From Marinobacter sp. 2_MG-2023 (GTDB taxonomy: Bacteria > Pseudomonadota > Gammaproteobacteria > Pseudomonadales > Oleiphilaceae), in the NCBI RefSeq assembly GCF_030546935.1, contig NZ_JAUOPH010000003.1:62001-126000 (forward strand): a DNA stretch of 64,000 nucleotides, in the 5' to 3' direction. Below the pieces are notes generated by a model that saw only the letters and a list, made by a program, of their open reading frames with translations, was not told where the DNA came from and did no database searches. Below are positions 37,673-45,930 of this stretch, in pieces; within the stretch, counting starts at the first letter, position 1; each line of letters begins with the position of its first letter. Both the position numbers and the translations under genes were made by a program.

Positions 37673-38851
37673 ATGGTGGGAATCTTGATGGAGCTTACAC
37701 GGACTCGAGTCTACCTGGCCGGAATCTGCAGCCTGATCGTAACCGTTGGCGTGGCCCGTCTTTCCTACAGTCTTGTACTGCCCATCATGCAGAGCGGGGC
37801 AAGCCTCACCGAAGTAGGTGGTGGCTGGCTGGCGACCACTAATTTTATGGGGTACATGGCCGGGGTGCTGCTTGCCTCCAGGCTGAACAACCTCAACTAC
37901 AAATACAACCTGCACAGGGCCTATCTTCTGTTAAGCATAGGTACGTCAGCAGCCATGGTGATGACAACGGATGTTGTTGTCTGGGCTGTATTACGATTCA
38001 TTGCCGGGGTTTGTGCATCCGGGGGCCTTATCATTGCATCCGGCCTGATTCTGAAATGGCTGGTGAAGAATGATCATCGCGCTGAATTAGGCATTCATTT
38101 CGCCGGTATCGGTGTGAGCATCATAGCCACATCCGTTTTAGTTGAAGTAATGCTGACTCTGTCGGCCAACTGGCAGCAACAGTGGCTGGCGCTGGCCGTG
38201 ATGGCGGGCGTTGTCGCTATTCCCGCATGGTTATGGATTCCGCACCCTCTGGTGGATGGGCGGGACGTAACGACCACAAAAGATAACCCCCCGGGCCGAG
38301 TGTTTACCACGCTCATGATGCTTGCTTATTTTTGTGCCGGGTACGGATACGCTGTCAGCTCCACCTTCATTGTGGACATTGTAGAAAGAACAAAGGGGCT
38401 GGAGGGGCAGGGGACACTGGCGTTTTTGCTGGTAGGGATTGCCGCCATGCCAGCGACACTGGTGTGGGACAGAATTGCGAGAAGAACCGGCTATCTTTAT
38501 GCACTCCTGGCGGCTTACATTCTTCAGGTGGTTGGCATTATTCTGCCCGCCATTAACGACAGCTTAACGGCGTTATTGTTAAGTGCATTCCTGTTTGGCG
38601 GAACCTTTATTGCCTGTGTCAGCCTGGTACTCACCATGGCTGGAAAGTTCTTCCCAAGCAATCCAGCCCGATTTATGGGCGTGATGACACTGGCTTACGG
38701 GGCAGCGCAAATCATCGCGCCCGCCTTTACCGGGTACCTTACTGAAGCGTTTGGCAGCTACAACCTTGGATTATACTTTTCAGCGGGAATCATGATTATA
38801 GGTGTTACCTTCTTGCTGGGATTGGTGCGCCTGGAAAGACTCCCCGTATGA
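37673..38851 (+). CDS. YbfB/YjiJ family MFS transporter
   Basis: A 392-residue, 12-helix major facilitator permease. The start TRVYLAGICSLIVTVGVARL with SYSLVLPIM is typical of the YbfB/YjiJ group. An ATG at 37688 is an alternative start. Probably controlled by the divergent LysR regulator. Substrate unknown. Confidence 0.88.
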   Translation: MVGILMELTRTRVYLAGICSLIVTVGVARLSYSLVLPIMQSGASLTEVGGGWLATTNFMGYMAGVLLASRLNNLNYKYNLHRAYLLLSIGTSAAMVMTTDVVVWAVLRFIAGVCASGGLIIASGLILKWLVKNDHRAELGIHFAGIGVSIIATSVLVEVMLTLSANWQQQWLALAVMAGVVAIPAWLWIPHPLVDGRDVTTTKDNPPGRVFTTLMMLAYFCAGYGYAVSSTFIVDIVERTKGLEGQGTLAFLLVGIAAMPATLVWDRIARRTGYLYALLAAYILQVVGIILPAINDSLTALLLSAFLFGGTFIACVSLVLTMAGKFFPSNPARFMGVMTLAYGAAQIIAPAFTGYLTEAFGSYNLGLYFSAGIMIIGVTFLLGLVRLERLPV

Positions 38852-38918
38852 GGCGGGATTCCTGAATGCTATTTCCTGAGGCAACGCCCCACCAGGCATG
38901 CACCCGGGTAGGTCACAG

Positions 38919-40130
38919 CTAGCCTGCCCGCGAAAAACCGAATAAGCCTGCCAAGGGATGCAAGCGGCCTTCGATATTGGCCCTCAGTAAATCCGCACCA
39001 ATCATACTGTAGCTGATACCGTTACCGCCGTAGGCGAGGGCGAATTGCACCCTGGGACCATACTGCGGATGCTCGCCGAAAAAAGGCAGGCCATCCTTGG
39101 TTTCTGCAAACGTGCCGCCCCAGGAAAACGCCGGGCGCATCTGCAGGTCCGGAAACAGTTTCCTGACCTTCTTGCATAAACCTTTGGCCTTGCTATCCAC
39201 TCGTCGGTCCCGACGCGCCGGGATGTCGATATCGTCGTCATCTCCACCGACCAGAAGCCGGCCATTGCCCGTCGTGCGCATGTACAGGTAAGGCCTGGCT
39301 GATTCCCACATCATAGTGGACGCTAAGGGGCCGAGGGCTGACTCTTCTATCGGGTCGGTAATAAAGGCATAACTGCTGCGGTTCTTCGCCACCGACTGCT
39401 TCAGCCATTTCTGCGAGGCATATCCAGCGGCCATCACCACATGCCTGGCCTGAATTTTGAAACCTTCCGGTGTTTGCAGAGTCACCTTGTCTTCCGATGG
39501 TTCGATGGTATGAATAACCGTGCGATCAAACACCCTGCCGCCGCGTTCTGCCAGCCGGAGGAGCAGCTTGGAAGCCATACGATATGGATCAACCTGGGCC
39601 GCCAATTTGGTTAGAATCGCGCAAGGCGCCTTGAAGCCAAAGCGCTCCTTCACGCCACCCGCATCAAGCCACTCAGCGTCAAACTCATGCTTTATTCGAA
39701 GGTCGTACTCTTCTCGCAGCTCGGCCTTGTGGCTACGTTTACTGGCGAAGTACAGGCTCTCCCGCATGCCGAAATCCACATCGCCCAGCTCATCAGCAAG
39801 ATCCCGAAGATCCGTGATCGCGGCGGCACAGGCCTTGTAGGCCGCCACCGCATGGAACTCGCCGTACATCCGCGCGAGATCGGCCATGTGGGTGTCAATT
39901 TCGTACTGCAACAATGCCGTGCTCGCAGCGGAGCTGCCCCAGGCGATATCGCGCTGCTCAACCACCACCACATCAAAACCGTTCTTACCCAGATTGTCGG
40001 CGATCAACGACCCGGTAATACCGCCTCCTATCACCACCACATCACAGGTGATATTCGCCTTGAGCTGGGGGAAAGCGCACATGAGGCCATTTTTGATGGC
40101 CCAGAAGGGGTAACCGCTTTTGAGGTCCAT
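38919..40130 (-). CDS. FAD-dependent oxidoreductase (DAO family)
   Basis: A 403-residue DAO-fold flavoenzyme. The FAD motif is VVVIGGGITGSLIADNLG, followed by AWGSSAASTALLQYEID, and the C-terminal FALAYGGNGISYSMIGADLL closes the FAD site. It resembles GlpD/PuuB-like amine or glycine oxidases without a clear substrate. It is the last chromosomal gene before the cassette array begins about 90 bases upstream of its start. Confidence 0.87.
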   Translation of the reverse strand: MDLKSGYPFWAIKNGLMCAFPQLKANITCDVVVIGGGITGSLIADNLGKNGFDVVVVEQRDIAWGSSAASTALLQYEIDTHMADLARMYGEFHAVAAYKACAAAITDLRDLADELGDVDFGMRESLYFASKRSHKAELREEYDLRIKHEFDAEWLDAGGVKERFGFKAPCAILTKLAAQVDPYRMASKLLLRLAERGGRVFDRTVIHTIEPSEDKVTLQTPEGFKIQARHVVMAAGYASQKWLKQSVAKNRSSYAFITDPIEESALGPLASTMMWESARPYLYMRTTGNGRLLVGGDDDDIDIPARRDRRVDSKAKGLCKKVRKLFPDLQMRPAFSWGGTFAETKDGLPFFGEHPQYGPRVQFALAYGGNGISYSMIGADLLRANIEGRLHPLAGLFGFSRAG

Positions 40131-40218
40131 ATCGTAATCCTTTTTAGAGGGCGAATGGGAGAGGGGTGTATGCAGTATAGGTTCTTGTGAAGGAGGCAGA
40201 GCATGAATGTTTGTAGAT

Positions 40219-40303
40219 TTTTAACGCGAGCCATAAGCGGCGCCCTCGTAAGGGCGCCCGGTGGAGGCCACCGGCCCGGAACTACCTTAATGGCCGTGTA
40301 TGC
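40219..40303 (-). repeat. attC site 1 (SMR cassette), degenerate
   Basis: The distal core TTTTAAC is at 40219-40225. The arms CTTATGGC-like and GGCCATTAAG-like pair across two strong GC hairpins (GGCGCCCT/AGGGCGCC and CCGGTGG/CCACCGG). The gene-side core (near GTGTATG at 40296-40302) is a poor match, so this terminal site may be decaying. Confidence 0.6.
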
Positions 40304-40304
40304 A

Positions 40305-40634
40305 TTAGTGTTGAATCGAAGTTGAAAACACATTCATTATTACAATTCCGATAATAATAAGAGCCATACCAACTATTGCTGGAAGATCTAAATTTTGACC
40401 AAATATAGCCAAACCGAAAACCGAGATTAGAACGATTCCAGCTCCAGACCAAATAGCATATGCGACGCCAACCGGAATAGTTTTAAGCACCAATGATAAA
40501 AAGTAAAAGGCTATACTGTAACCCACGACAACAACAATACTGGGCAACAAATTAGTAAATCCCTCTGAGGATTTCAGAGCTGCTGTACCAGCAACTTCAG
40601 CGACAATAGCTATAGCCAAATATAAATAACTCAT
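40305..40634 (-). CDS. Small multidrug resistance (SMR) efflux protein
   Basis: A 109-residue, four-helix SMR protein of the EmrE/QacE type. The start MSYLYLAIAIVAEVAGTAAL carries the essential membrane glutamate (E14), and GVAYAIWSGAGIVLIS is the helix-3 signature. The ATG at 40634 with GAGGAG ahead is chosen; the frame extends upstream into the attC. It exports lipophilic cations by proton exchange. SMR genes are common integron cargo. Confidence 0.92.
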   Translation of the reverse strand: MSYLYLAIAIVAEVAGTAALKSSEGFTNLLPSIVVVVGYSIAFYFLSLVLKTIPVGVAYAIWSGAGIVLISVFGLAIFGQNLDLPAIVGMALIIIGIVIMNVFSTSIQH

Positions 40635-40649
40635 TACGCTCCTCGCTGT

Positions 40650-40766
40650 GTATAACGCTTTGCTCAACAGTGCGGTAAATGACCGTCCACTAAAGAGGTG
40701 AAAGATCAGTGGCCTTTGCATAGCGGAGCGACGTAAAGGCCATCCCCGTGACGCGGATTGTTAGCT
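40650..40766 (-). repeat. attC site 2 (LysE cassette)
   Basis: A 117-base attC. Its outer core GTATAAC is at 40650-40656 and its gene-side core GTTAGCT (plus strand) at 40760-40766, with an extended imperfect inverted repeat (AGTGGCCTTTGCAT...GTAAAGGCCAT) between. Confidence 0.82.
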
Positions 40767-40767
40767 T

Positions 40768-41397
40768 TTATATAGTCGGACGTTTGGCGAACAATGCCCA
40801 GACCCCTGCTGTTGAGAGTAACGCACCACCCGCAAAATTAAACCTCTGCTGTGCCTTGGCAGATGAGAGCAACCGGCGAGCAGATGATGCGAAAACGGTG
40901 TACAGCGTGGCATTTATCGTCGCCAACGTAACGAAGGTGACAGCGAGCAGCCACAATTGCGATGTGCTGTTTGCTCCCGGAGTGATGAACTGCGGCAAGA
41001 ATGCTACGAAAAAAACGATGCCCTTTGGATTGAGCGCAGTAACAAGATAGGTGTTAGCAAACAATTTCAAACGCGAAGAGGCAAAATCCGGAGCGACGGT
41101 TTCAGCCACCAAAAAGCCTGAGCGAAACAACTTGATACCAAGGTAGAGCAAGTACATACCGCCAGCCACTTTGACTACTGTGAACCAGAAAGCCGATATT
41201 GCGAACAAGGCACCCAACCCTATAATAGACGCGAATAGCGCGGTTGAATCGCCGAGTGCAACGGCAATCACCAATGGTATGTTGGCTTGGCGACCGTGAG
41301 CCATGGAATAGCTTATAACTGCGAGGATTGTGGGACCGGGAATAACAAGCAGAACTGCCGATGCAATAACGAACGCAAACCATGATTCAAGTACCAC
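40768..41397 (-). CDS. LysE/RhtB-family amino acid exporter
   Basis: A 209-residue, six-helix exporter. The N-terminal LLVIPGPTILAVISYSMAHG and LYLGIKLFR, then NPKGIVFFVAFLPQF, are family motifs. It exports amino acids or related metabolites. It sits in cassette 2 with its stop two bases from the attC. Confidence 0.9.
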   Translation of the reverse strand: MVLESWFAFVIASAVLLVIPGPTILAVISYSMAHGRQANIPLVIAVALGDSTALFASIIGLGALFAISAFWFTVVKVAGGMYLLYLGIKLFRSGFLVAETVAPDFASSRLKLFANTYLVTALNPKGIVFFVAFLPQFITPGANSTSQLWLLAVTFVTLATINATLYTVFASSARRLLSSAKAQQRFNFAGGALLSTAGVWALFAKRPTI

Positions 41398-41413
41398 GAA
41401 AGTTCCTCCAGAA

Positions 41414-41491
41414 AGCTAACGCCCGGGCTCAGCGGCCGATTTGGAGGAGCACCGCGCCGGAAAATTGGTCCGCTGCAGCCCCTTGTTAAGC
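41414..41491 (-). repeat. attC site 3
   Basis: A 78-base attC with AGCTAAC at 41414-41420 and GTTAAGC at 41485-41491. Inner arms CAGCGG and CCGCTG pair. GTTAAGC is mirrored by GCTTAAC at 42109-42115, the other end of the same cassette. Confidence 0.88.
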
Positions 41492-41495
41492 TGAT

Positions 41496-42090
41496 TCAAA
41501 GCCACACTTTCCAGAAACTCGGAGAAACAATCTCACCCTGGAGGCGAGAGAGCTTTCTCTCTACATGCTCATAGAAACCATGAAGCGTTTCTTCTGAATG
41601 GTGGAGCTTTTTTAGAACATCTGCAGGTAGCGCTTCAGATAGATAACGCTCCCAAATCTCAATAAACTCCGAAAAGGGTTCGTAGTACTCACGAGTGTCC
41701 TCATCGGCAAGCCAATATTTTTCTGTGAAAACACGAAGTATTTCTCGATACAGAGGAATGAGTTCGTCGCGAAGTTGCGCGTTATCGTATTCGATGATCT
41801 TCCCATATGGCTCGAATTCATTTTCTTGGTTTTCTTTTGTTTCCCAAGCGGGATTTTTTTTGGCTATGGCCTCTTTCCATGCCTCCTCAGCAACCGAAGA
41901 CACTTTTTCTCGAATTTGAGCTTTGGAATGTATGCGCTTGCGGTAACCGGCGATCGGAGAGTAAAACTCGGATGCTTGTTTCTGAAAAAAGGCATTCCTC
42001 ACATCGATAGAGGATTTTCGTACTCCGAAAATATAGACCACCAAAGCTCCAACCAATGCGGAAAAAAAACTGCATTAATATTGCTTCCAT
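41496..42090 (-). pseudogene. Cassette-borne membrane-anchored protein with a frameshift in a run of eight T
   Basis: The 186-codon frame that ends at 41496 lacks a good start, but an ATG at 42090 with AGAGGAA ahead begins MEAILMQFF in another frame. Removing one T from the run of eight (42062-42069) joins the two as MEAILMQFFSALVGALVV, a natural N-terminal TM helix. The remainder is a charged, helical cytoplasmic domain of about 170 residues without known family. Either the gene is frameshifted, or it uses slippage on the T run, or the run is miscounted. Confidence 0.7.
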
Positions 42091-42108
42091 GACGGTTCCT
42101 CTTGGAGA

Positions 42109-42156
42109 GCTTAACGCCGCATTCAGCGGCTTGTCCGCTGCAATGCTTTGTTAGCA
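42109..42156 (-). repeat. attC site 4
   Basis: A compact attC of 48 bases: GCTTAAC at 42109-42115 and GTTAGCA at 42150-42156, with CAGCGGC/GTCCGCTG arms. The upstream gene's stop lies inside it, giving the protein ending NKALQRTSR that is typical of cassette genes read into attC. Confidence 0.9.
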
Positions 42157-42698
42157 TCGAGCTCTTCAATTTTGGCAATCGTTTTCTGATAAATATCATC
42201 AATCCCTGTCGCGAGTTCTTGTATATTGTAATGTTCGCCCCTGAAACCAAATATGTTTGTTGCGGGGTCGAAATGGTGAATGATGTCAGAATCTTGAATA
42301 GCATCACCACCTATAGCAGATCGCGGCCCAAAAAGGCGATGAACAATATTTCTATTTCTACTGTTTTCAGCCCAATCATCTAAACGCTCATCAAAGTGTT
42401 CAAAGTGGTCTCGCAATGAACGATTTTGAACAGCATGGCCGCTTTGAAGCTGAAGCATATCCCGCAGCGCCTGACCTCTGCGATGCGCTCGCTTAGTACT
42501 TGGCTGATTCCTCCCACCAGGCGGCCAAAAGATTCGGGATACGGCAGCGGCGTGATGGATCAAATCAAGGGCATGTTGAAAGAAGTCATCATCAAGCTTC
42601 TTTTGGGTAATTGCATTCATTATTTGAATGGAATGAAAGCATCTTTCGCATTCTTGCTTAGCTTGTTCGAGATATATTTTTGCTAGGAATTCATCCAT
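42123..42698 (-). CDS. Cassette-encoded hypothetical protein
   Basis: A 191-residue soluble, largely helical protein. It is rich in His and Arg, with a middle part (about 60-100) resembling HEPN- or AbiV-like helical proteins only loosely. AAGGTGA precedes the ATG. The C-terminal ANKALQRTSR is encoded by the attC site. No function assigned. Confidence 0.75.
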   Translation of the reverse strand: MDEFLAKIYLEQAKQECERCFHSIQIMNAITQKKLDDDFFQHALDLIHHAAAVSRIFWPPGGRNQPSTKRAHRRGQALRDMLQLQSGHAVQNRSLRDHFEHFDERLDDWAENSRNRNIVHRLFGPRSAIGGDAIQDSDIIHHFDPATNIFGFRGEHYNIQELATGIDDIYQKTIAKIEELDANKALQRTSR

Positions 42699-42711
42699 GT
42701 TTCACCTTGAT

Positions 42712-42768
42712 GCTAACGCGAAGCGCAGCGGCGGCCAAAGGCCGCGTACTGACGCGAATTGTTAAAAG
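42712..42768 (-). repeat. attC site 5
   Basis: A 57-base attC: TGCTAAC at 42712-42718 and GTTAAAA at 42762-42768, with GCGGCGGCC/GGCCGCG arms. Both cores are mirrored in the neighbouring sites, as expected for cassettes. Confidence 0.9.
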
Positions 42769-43157
42769 TAGTGGCCAAGAGCCGCCCCCAGCGTGAATAC
42801 CGAGGCGATAAACAGGTAATGTCGAGTGGAGGCGTTGCTGGCAAGCCACTTAAACGACATTTGCGAGTGCTCGTTGCTGACATGCTTAATTTTCCGGTGT
42901 TTCGAATGGTTCAGCGCAACTGCCAACTCAAGGCAAAGTGTAACTGCGATAACTAAGGCAAGGCCCAGCGTGACAGCAGCGATAGTTGGAAGCCGGGAGG
43001 CCTCCGTAAGATCGCCCAAAACAAAGTCATGCTTTTGCACTAAGAATGCGAAAAGAGACGGAGGCGCGGTGATCAAAGCCACCAGCAACACAGCGCTCCG
43101 GCGGGTGGGAATGAAGCGATCCATTCCTTTCACCTGTTCATCGCCGAAATCTTTCAT
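42762..43157 (-). CDS. Cassette-encoded three-helix membrane protein
   Basis: A 131-residue protein with three TM segments (about residues 20-42, 55-82 and 112-131) and a short charged loop between the second and third. The ATG at 43157 follows AGGAG at 12 bases. Membrane proteins of unknown function are common integron cargo. No family recognised. Confidence 0.7.
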   Translation of the reverse strand: MKDFGDEQVKGMDRFIPTRRSAVLLVALITAPPSLFAFLVQKHDFVLGDLTEASRLPTIAAVTLGLALVIAVTLCLELAVALNHSKHRKIKHVSNEHSQMSFKWLASNASTRHYLFIASVFTLGAALGHYF

Positions 43158-43173
43158 GAGCGCATGTTTCTCC

Positions 43174-43258
43174 TTTTAACCGCTTGCAGCATGCGCGCAC
43201 ACGGAATGGAGCCGAAGGCGCAATGTAGTGGGCGTCGCCGTGCCTGCACTGGTTATGT
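43174..43258 (-). repeat. attC site 6
   Basis: An 85-base attC: TTTTAAC at 43174-43180 and GTTATGT at 43252-43258. The latter is mirrored by ACATAAC at 43766. Confidence 0.87.
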
Positions 43259-43261
43259 GCT

Positions 43262-43744
43262 TTAACCATTGTGACTGAAAACCACCAGTTTTTTGTCGGG
43301 TATCACCATCAGGACGGCCTCATCCTTGAACGAATAGTACGAACCACCGGTTCGTCCGCTCTCTACTATGTCGTCATGCAAAGAGCCACCGATACTCCCG
43401 CCGCAAAGCAGTTCATATGACCAATTTTCCGACCTAGTCCAGTCATCTCTTGGAGTTTCCATCCACTCGCCATATGTATAGTACCGGTCAGAATGACCTC
43501 GAGCCTGGCCTGATTCCTCGAAAAACTTAACACCTTGCTCTTTGATGGCTTCTGCTGTTTTACCGCCCAATTTGTAGACAGCCGTACCACAACCTTCCCT
43601 AAGCCCAGAATCCGAGGTGATAGATATGCGGTAACTGAGACCAATATTTTCTGGAATAGCTTTTCTATACCAGTAATCCTCGAGTAGGTACCAAGCTCCG
43701 ATTAGAGCAACGACAATTGCTCCGGTAACCTTTAAAGCTTTCAT
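43262..43744 (-). CDS. Cassette-encoded protein with N-terminal membrane anchor
   Basis: A 160-residue protein. Residues 5-20 form one TM helix or uncleaved signal (VTGAIVVALIGAWYLL), followed by a periplasmic domain with two cysteines (EGCGTAV and LLCGGS). The frame runs upstream to 43822 through the attC, but the ATG at 43744 is the sensible start. Unknown function, perhaps an envelope protein. Confidence 0.7.
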   Translation of the reverse strand: MKALKVTGAIVVALIGAWYLLEDYWYRKAIPENIGLSYRISITSDSGLREGCGTAVYKLGGKTAEAIKEQGVKFFEESGQARGHSDRYYTYGEWMETPRDDWTRSENWSYELLCGGSIGGSLHDDIVESGRTGGSYYSFKDEAVLMVIPDKKLVVFSHNG

Positions 43745-43765
43745 GATTCTGCGAGCTTTCCTTGC

Positions 43766-43855
43766 ACATAACGCTGAGGTAACCGGCGCCGGAGCGCCAG
43801 CGGAGGGAACCAAAAGCGCCACGCTTTTGGCGTCCGGTTGACCGACTGGTTAGAG
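43766..43855 (-). repeat. attC site 7
   Basis: A 90-base attC: ACATAAC at 43766-43772 and GTTAGAG at 43849-43855, with GGTAACCGG/CCGGTTGACC arms and internal hairpins. Confidence 0.88.
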
Positions 43856-44143
43856 CCTGATGATCTCAACGTCATTTCTGCCACCGCCCTCGACAACCCA
43901 CATGCTAGCCATGTTCTGAACATCCTCCAGTGACTCATCCACGTGGCTGGTCGTTGTTATATGATGCTCTTCCATACGATCAGGGTCGGTTACAAACAGG
44001 TCCATTGCTGACTCCCACTGCTCACAATGCGTTCCCCATGTGCAAAACAACTCTATGCGCCGGTTGAATAGTTCTTCCAACAGCGGCTCGTACTGCTCAG
44101 AGTATCGTCTGTTGGTGGCTAGAATAACCTTTCTGGGCTTCAT
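43850..44143 (-). CDS. Cassette-encoded small hypothetical protein
   Basis: A 97-residue soluble alpha/beta protein. A beta strand VILATN begins it and a central FCTWGTHCEQWESAMD segment, rich in Trp and Cys, is its most distinctive part. The acidic C-terminus ends within the attC. Found as a cassette gene; no function is visible. Confidence 0.72.
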   Translation of the reverse strand: MKPRKVILATNRRYSEQYEPLLEELFNRRIELFCTWGTHCEQWESAMDLFVTDPDRMEEHHITTTSHVDESLEDVQNMASMWVVEGGGRNDVEIIRL

Positions 44144-44153
44144 GGTTCGTCAG

Positions 44154-44212
44154 CTCTAACGCCAAAACGAAGCGGCGCGTCTCACGCGTCCGTCTTCCGT
44201 GTTTTGTTAGTC
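44154..44212 (-). repeat. attC site 8
   Basis: A 59-base attC: CTCTAAC at 44154-44160 and GTTAGTC at 44206-44212. The RelA/SpoT gene's TAA is inside the latter core. GTTAGTC is mirrored by GACTAAC at 45445-45451. Confidence 0.9.
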
Positions 44213-45406
44213 ATTATCATCAGGTGAGGAATCACTATCCTTTCCTTTCTTGGCTTTAGACCTCCGTCTTGAGGGCGACTCCAGTCCTTCTAACCCTGAC
44301 ACTGAAAGCCTGCCTATATTTTCCAAATCAAGTCCGGCTAATGCTGATTGCGTCCTTTTTCTCAAAGAATCCAAATCAAGACCAAATGATGCCGATTCTG
44401 TAATGCGCCGCAGAGAATCAGAATCAAGTCCGGCTAGAGCCGATTCAGTGCTACGGCGCAGCGAATCTAAATCAAGTCCTGCAACGGCCGAAGCATAGCG
44501 ATCGGATAGATTAGTGCTTCTTCTTAGCTCTTCTATTTCGTTATTCAGCTTCTCAAGACTATCTTCTTTAGCTCTGTTTTGCCGTTTCTCTTTGCTCAAC
44601 TGTAAAGCTAATGATTCAATTTTCGACAAATGTGCTTCATGCTTCTTTTGAGCATCCCTATATCTTAACTCTTGCAGCGAGATTTCAGCAGTTAAATCCT
44701 TCACAAAGGTTCCCATTTCATCTGCACTCCCTGCCATTCTATTGAAAATAGTAAGAAAATAGGATATTAACTTATTGTCCGAGAAGTTCGGATATCTAAC
44801 TTTATGGTCTATTTCACTCCAACCTTCCTCAAATATAGTTCTAACTTGTATCTCAGAAATAATTCTTTTTAATGTTGGTTGCGTTGAAATAATATAGTGT
44901 ATCGATCTATATCCCGACGGGTGAGGCTCGACATCGCATCCATTTTCTTTATAACTATCTATTATCGACCCTTCATCACCCTCTCTAATATATGCCTTAA
45001 CACATTCCAATGGCTTCCAGCTACTTAAAATATAGGAGTGGATGTCCAGCCATTCGTATTTAAAAAGGTGCAAAATTCGAACACCAACCAAGTCCGTAAT
45101 TATTTCAAAATAGTTATTATCATTAATCTCTTGGTATTTTTCCGAGCCGGATGCCCTTTTCCGAATTATCTTTTCAAGCAAGTGTTCAGGATCTTTAACG
45201 CGCCATCGAACCGAGTGTACTTGCTTACACTTCTGCAATACTTTAGCTAGAAATTCAGCTGACTCATTCAAATGTGGGACATTATCAGCATAGTCTTTTG
45301 CGATTAAGTTTAGATTATCGATACTGATTTTCGCCTTTTCCCAATCAGACTTAGAAATGTTGTTTCTATCGAGAAAGGAAGCTAATGAGTCTTTAGTTAT
45401 TTGCAT
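44207..45406 (-). CDS. RelA/SpoT-domain nucleotide pyrophosphokinase with repetitive tail
   Basis: A 399-residue protein in an integron cassette. The (p)ppGpp-synthetase-type fold is complete: DLVGVRIL, PSGYRSIHYI and EIQVRTIFEEGWSEIDHK hold the expected catalytic residues; there is no hydrolase domain. A coiled coil (about 245-290) follows, then at least three 16-residue repeats around GLDLDSLRRSTESA, then a basic-acidic tail. The ATG at 45406 with GAGGAC ahead is preferred to a TTG at 45421. Stand-alone synthetases of this kind include ToxSAS/CapRel toxins in phage defence, a possible role here. Confidence 0.85.
   Translation of the reverse strand: MQITKDSLASFLDRNNISKSDWEKAKISIDNLNLIAKDYADNVPHLNESAEFLAKVLQKCKQVHSVRWRVKDPEHLLEKIIRKRASGSEKYQEINDNNYFEIITDLVGVRILHLFKYEWLDIHSYILSSWKPLECVKAYIREGDEGSIIDSYKENGCDVEPHPSGYRSIHYIISTQPTLKRIISEIQVRTIFEEGWSEIDHKVRYPNFSDNKLISYFLTIFNRMAGSADEMGTFVKDLTAEISLQELRYRDAQKKHEAHLSKIESLALQLSKEKRQNRAKEDSLEKLNNEIEELRRSTNLSDRYASAVAGLDLDSLRRSTESALAGLDSDSLRRITESASFGLDLDSLRKRTQSALAGLDLENIGRLSVSGLEGLESPSRRRSKAKKGKDSDSSPDDND
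44333..44476. repeat. Three in-frame 48-bp tandem repeats in the RelA/SpoT gene
   Basis: Units at 44333-44380, 44381-44428 and 44429-44476 each encode a 16-residue block like AGLDLDSLRRSTESAL, with divergent copies on both sides. The repeat count could vary among strains. Confidence 0.85.
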
Positions 45407-45444
45407 GATGTCCTCAATCAAATTCTAAACTTATCGGCTAGCGG

Positions 45445-45451
45445 ACTAACA
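45445..45451 (-). other. Right-end core site of the cassette array (attI or truncated attC)
   Basis: GACTAAC on the plus strand is the exact partner of the core at 44206-44212, marking the right boundary of the RelA cassette. The next 40 bases do not form a full attC, so this may be an attI-type site or a broken attC. Confidence 0.6.
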
Positions 45452-45654
45452 GCGTATTAGACCGCGTTCTTCGTTATTCAATATCGTGACTTCCACATTT
45501 CCACGCATCACGATTACGTACTTACCAAACAACCTACTTATAAAACTAGCGCAAAAACAGCAAGTTACCAGTCTGGAGCTGTCAAATTTCGTAATATCAC
45601 CGCGTAATAACGAAGCAGTCACGCGAATACGAAGCCTCGGTGGTCGCTGGCCAT

Positions 45655-45686
45655 AAAAAAGGCCCGAGGCTTTCGCTCCGGGCCTT
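45655..45686 (-). terminator. Strong GC hairpin with T tract
   Basis: AAGGCCCG pairs with CGGGCCTT around a 12-base loop. On the minus strand it is followed by a run of T (the plus-strand A run 45655-45660), so it would end transcripts coming from the decayed HAD gene and its upstream partner. Confidence 0.8.
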
Positions 45687-45930
45687 GCTGTTTACCTACC
45701 AATCACTTACTTCAACCGCATTTGAGTATACCCATGAAAAACTGGATAGTTTGCGTGAGTGAGTGAGTGACTGAGGCGTTCTAAGAATATTTTGGTGGCA
45801 TTAACTGGGTAGAAAATAAAGGAGGATGGGTGGATACTTAGCGGATTTTTAACAGAGTTCCTCCCCTGGGGCTCCCTAAAAGCCTTTGTTTCTTTGGTAA
45901 GCCGATCACGAAATTGCACACAAACCCGAA

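Larger units (their letters stand above)
40219..45451 (-). mobile_element. Integron cassette array (eight cassettes, no integrase seen)
   Basis: Eight minus-strand genes, each with an attC-like site at its 3' end. In seven cassettes the attC core next to the gene's stop is the exact reverse complement of the core at the cassette's other boundary: AGCTAAC, GCTTAAC, TGCTAAC, TTTTAAC, ACATAAC, CTCTAAC and GACTAAC. That is the signature of units that move as circles. No tyrosine-recombinase gene lies within the window at either end, so it is a CALIN-type array or the distal part of a larger chromosomal integron. Confidence 0.9.

Noticed and set aside
44333..44476. The 48-bp repeats read as a CRISPR-like or minisatellite element
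   Set aside because: They are in frame within the RelA/SpoT gene and encode a protein repeat, with no spacers.
45707..45919. A 70-codon minus-strand frame past the HAD relic
   Set aside because: It overlaps no feature but lacks a ribosome site and reads as non-coding debris before the terminator.
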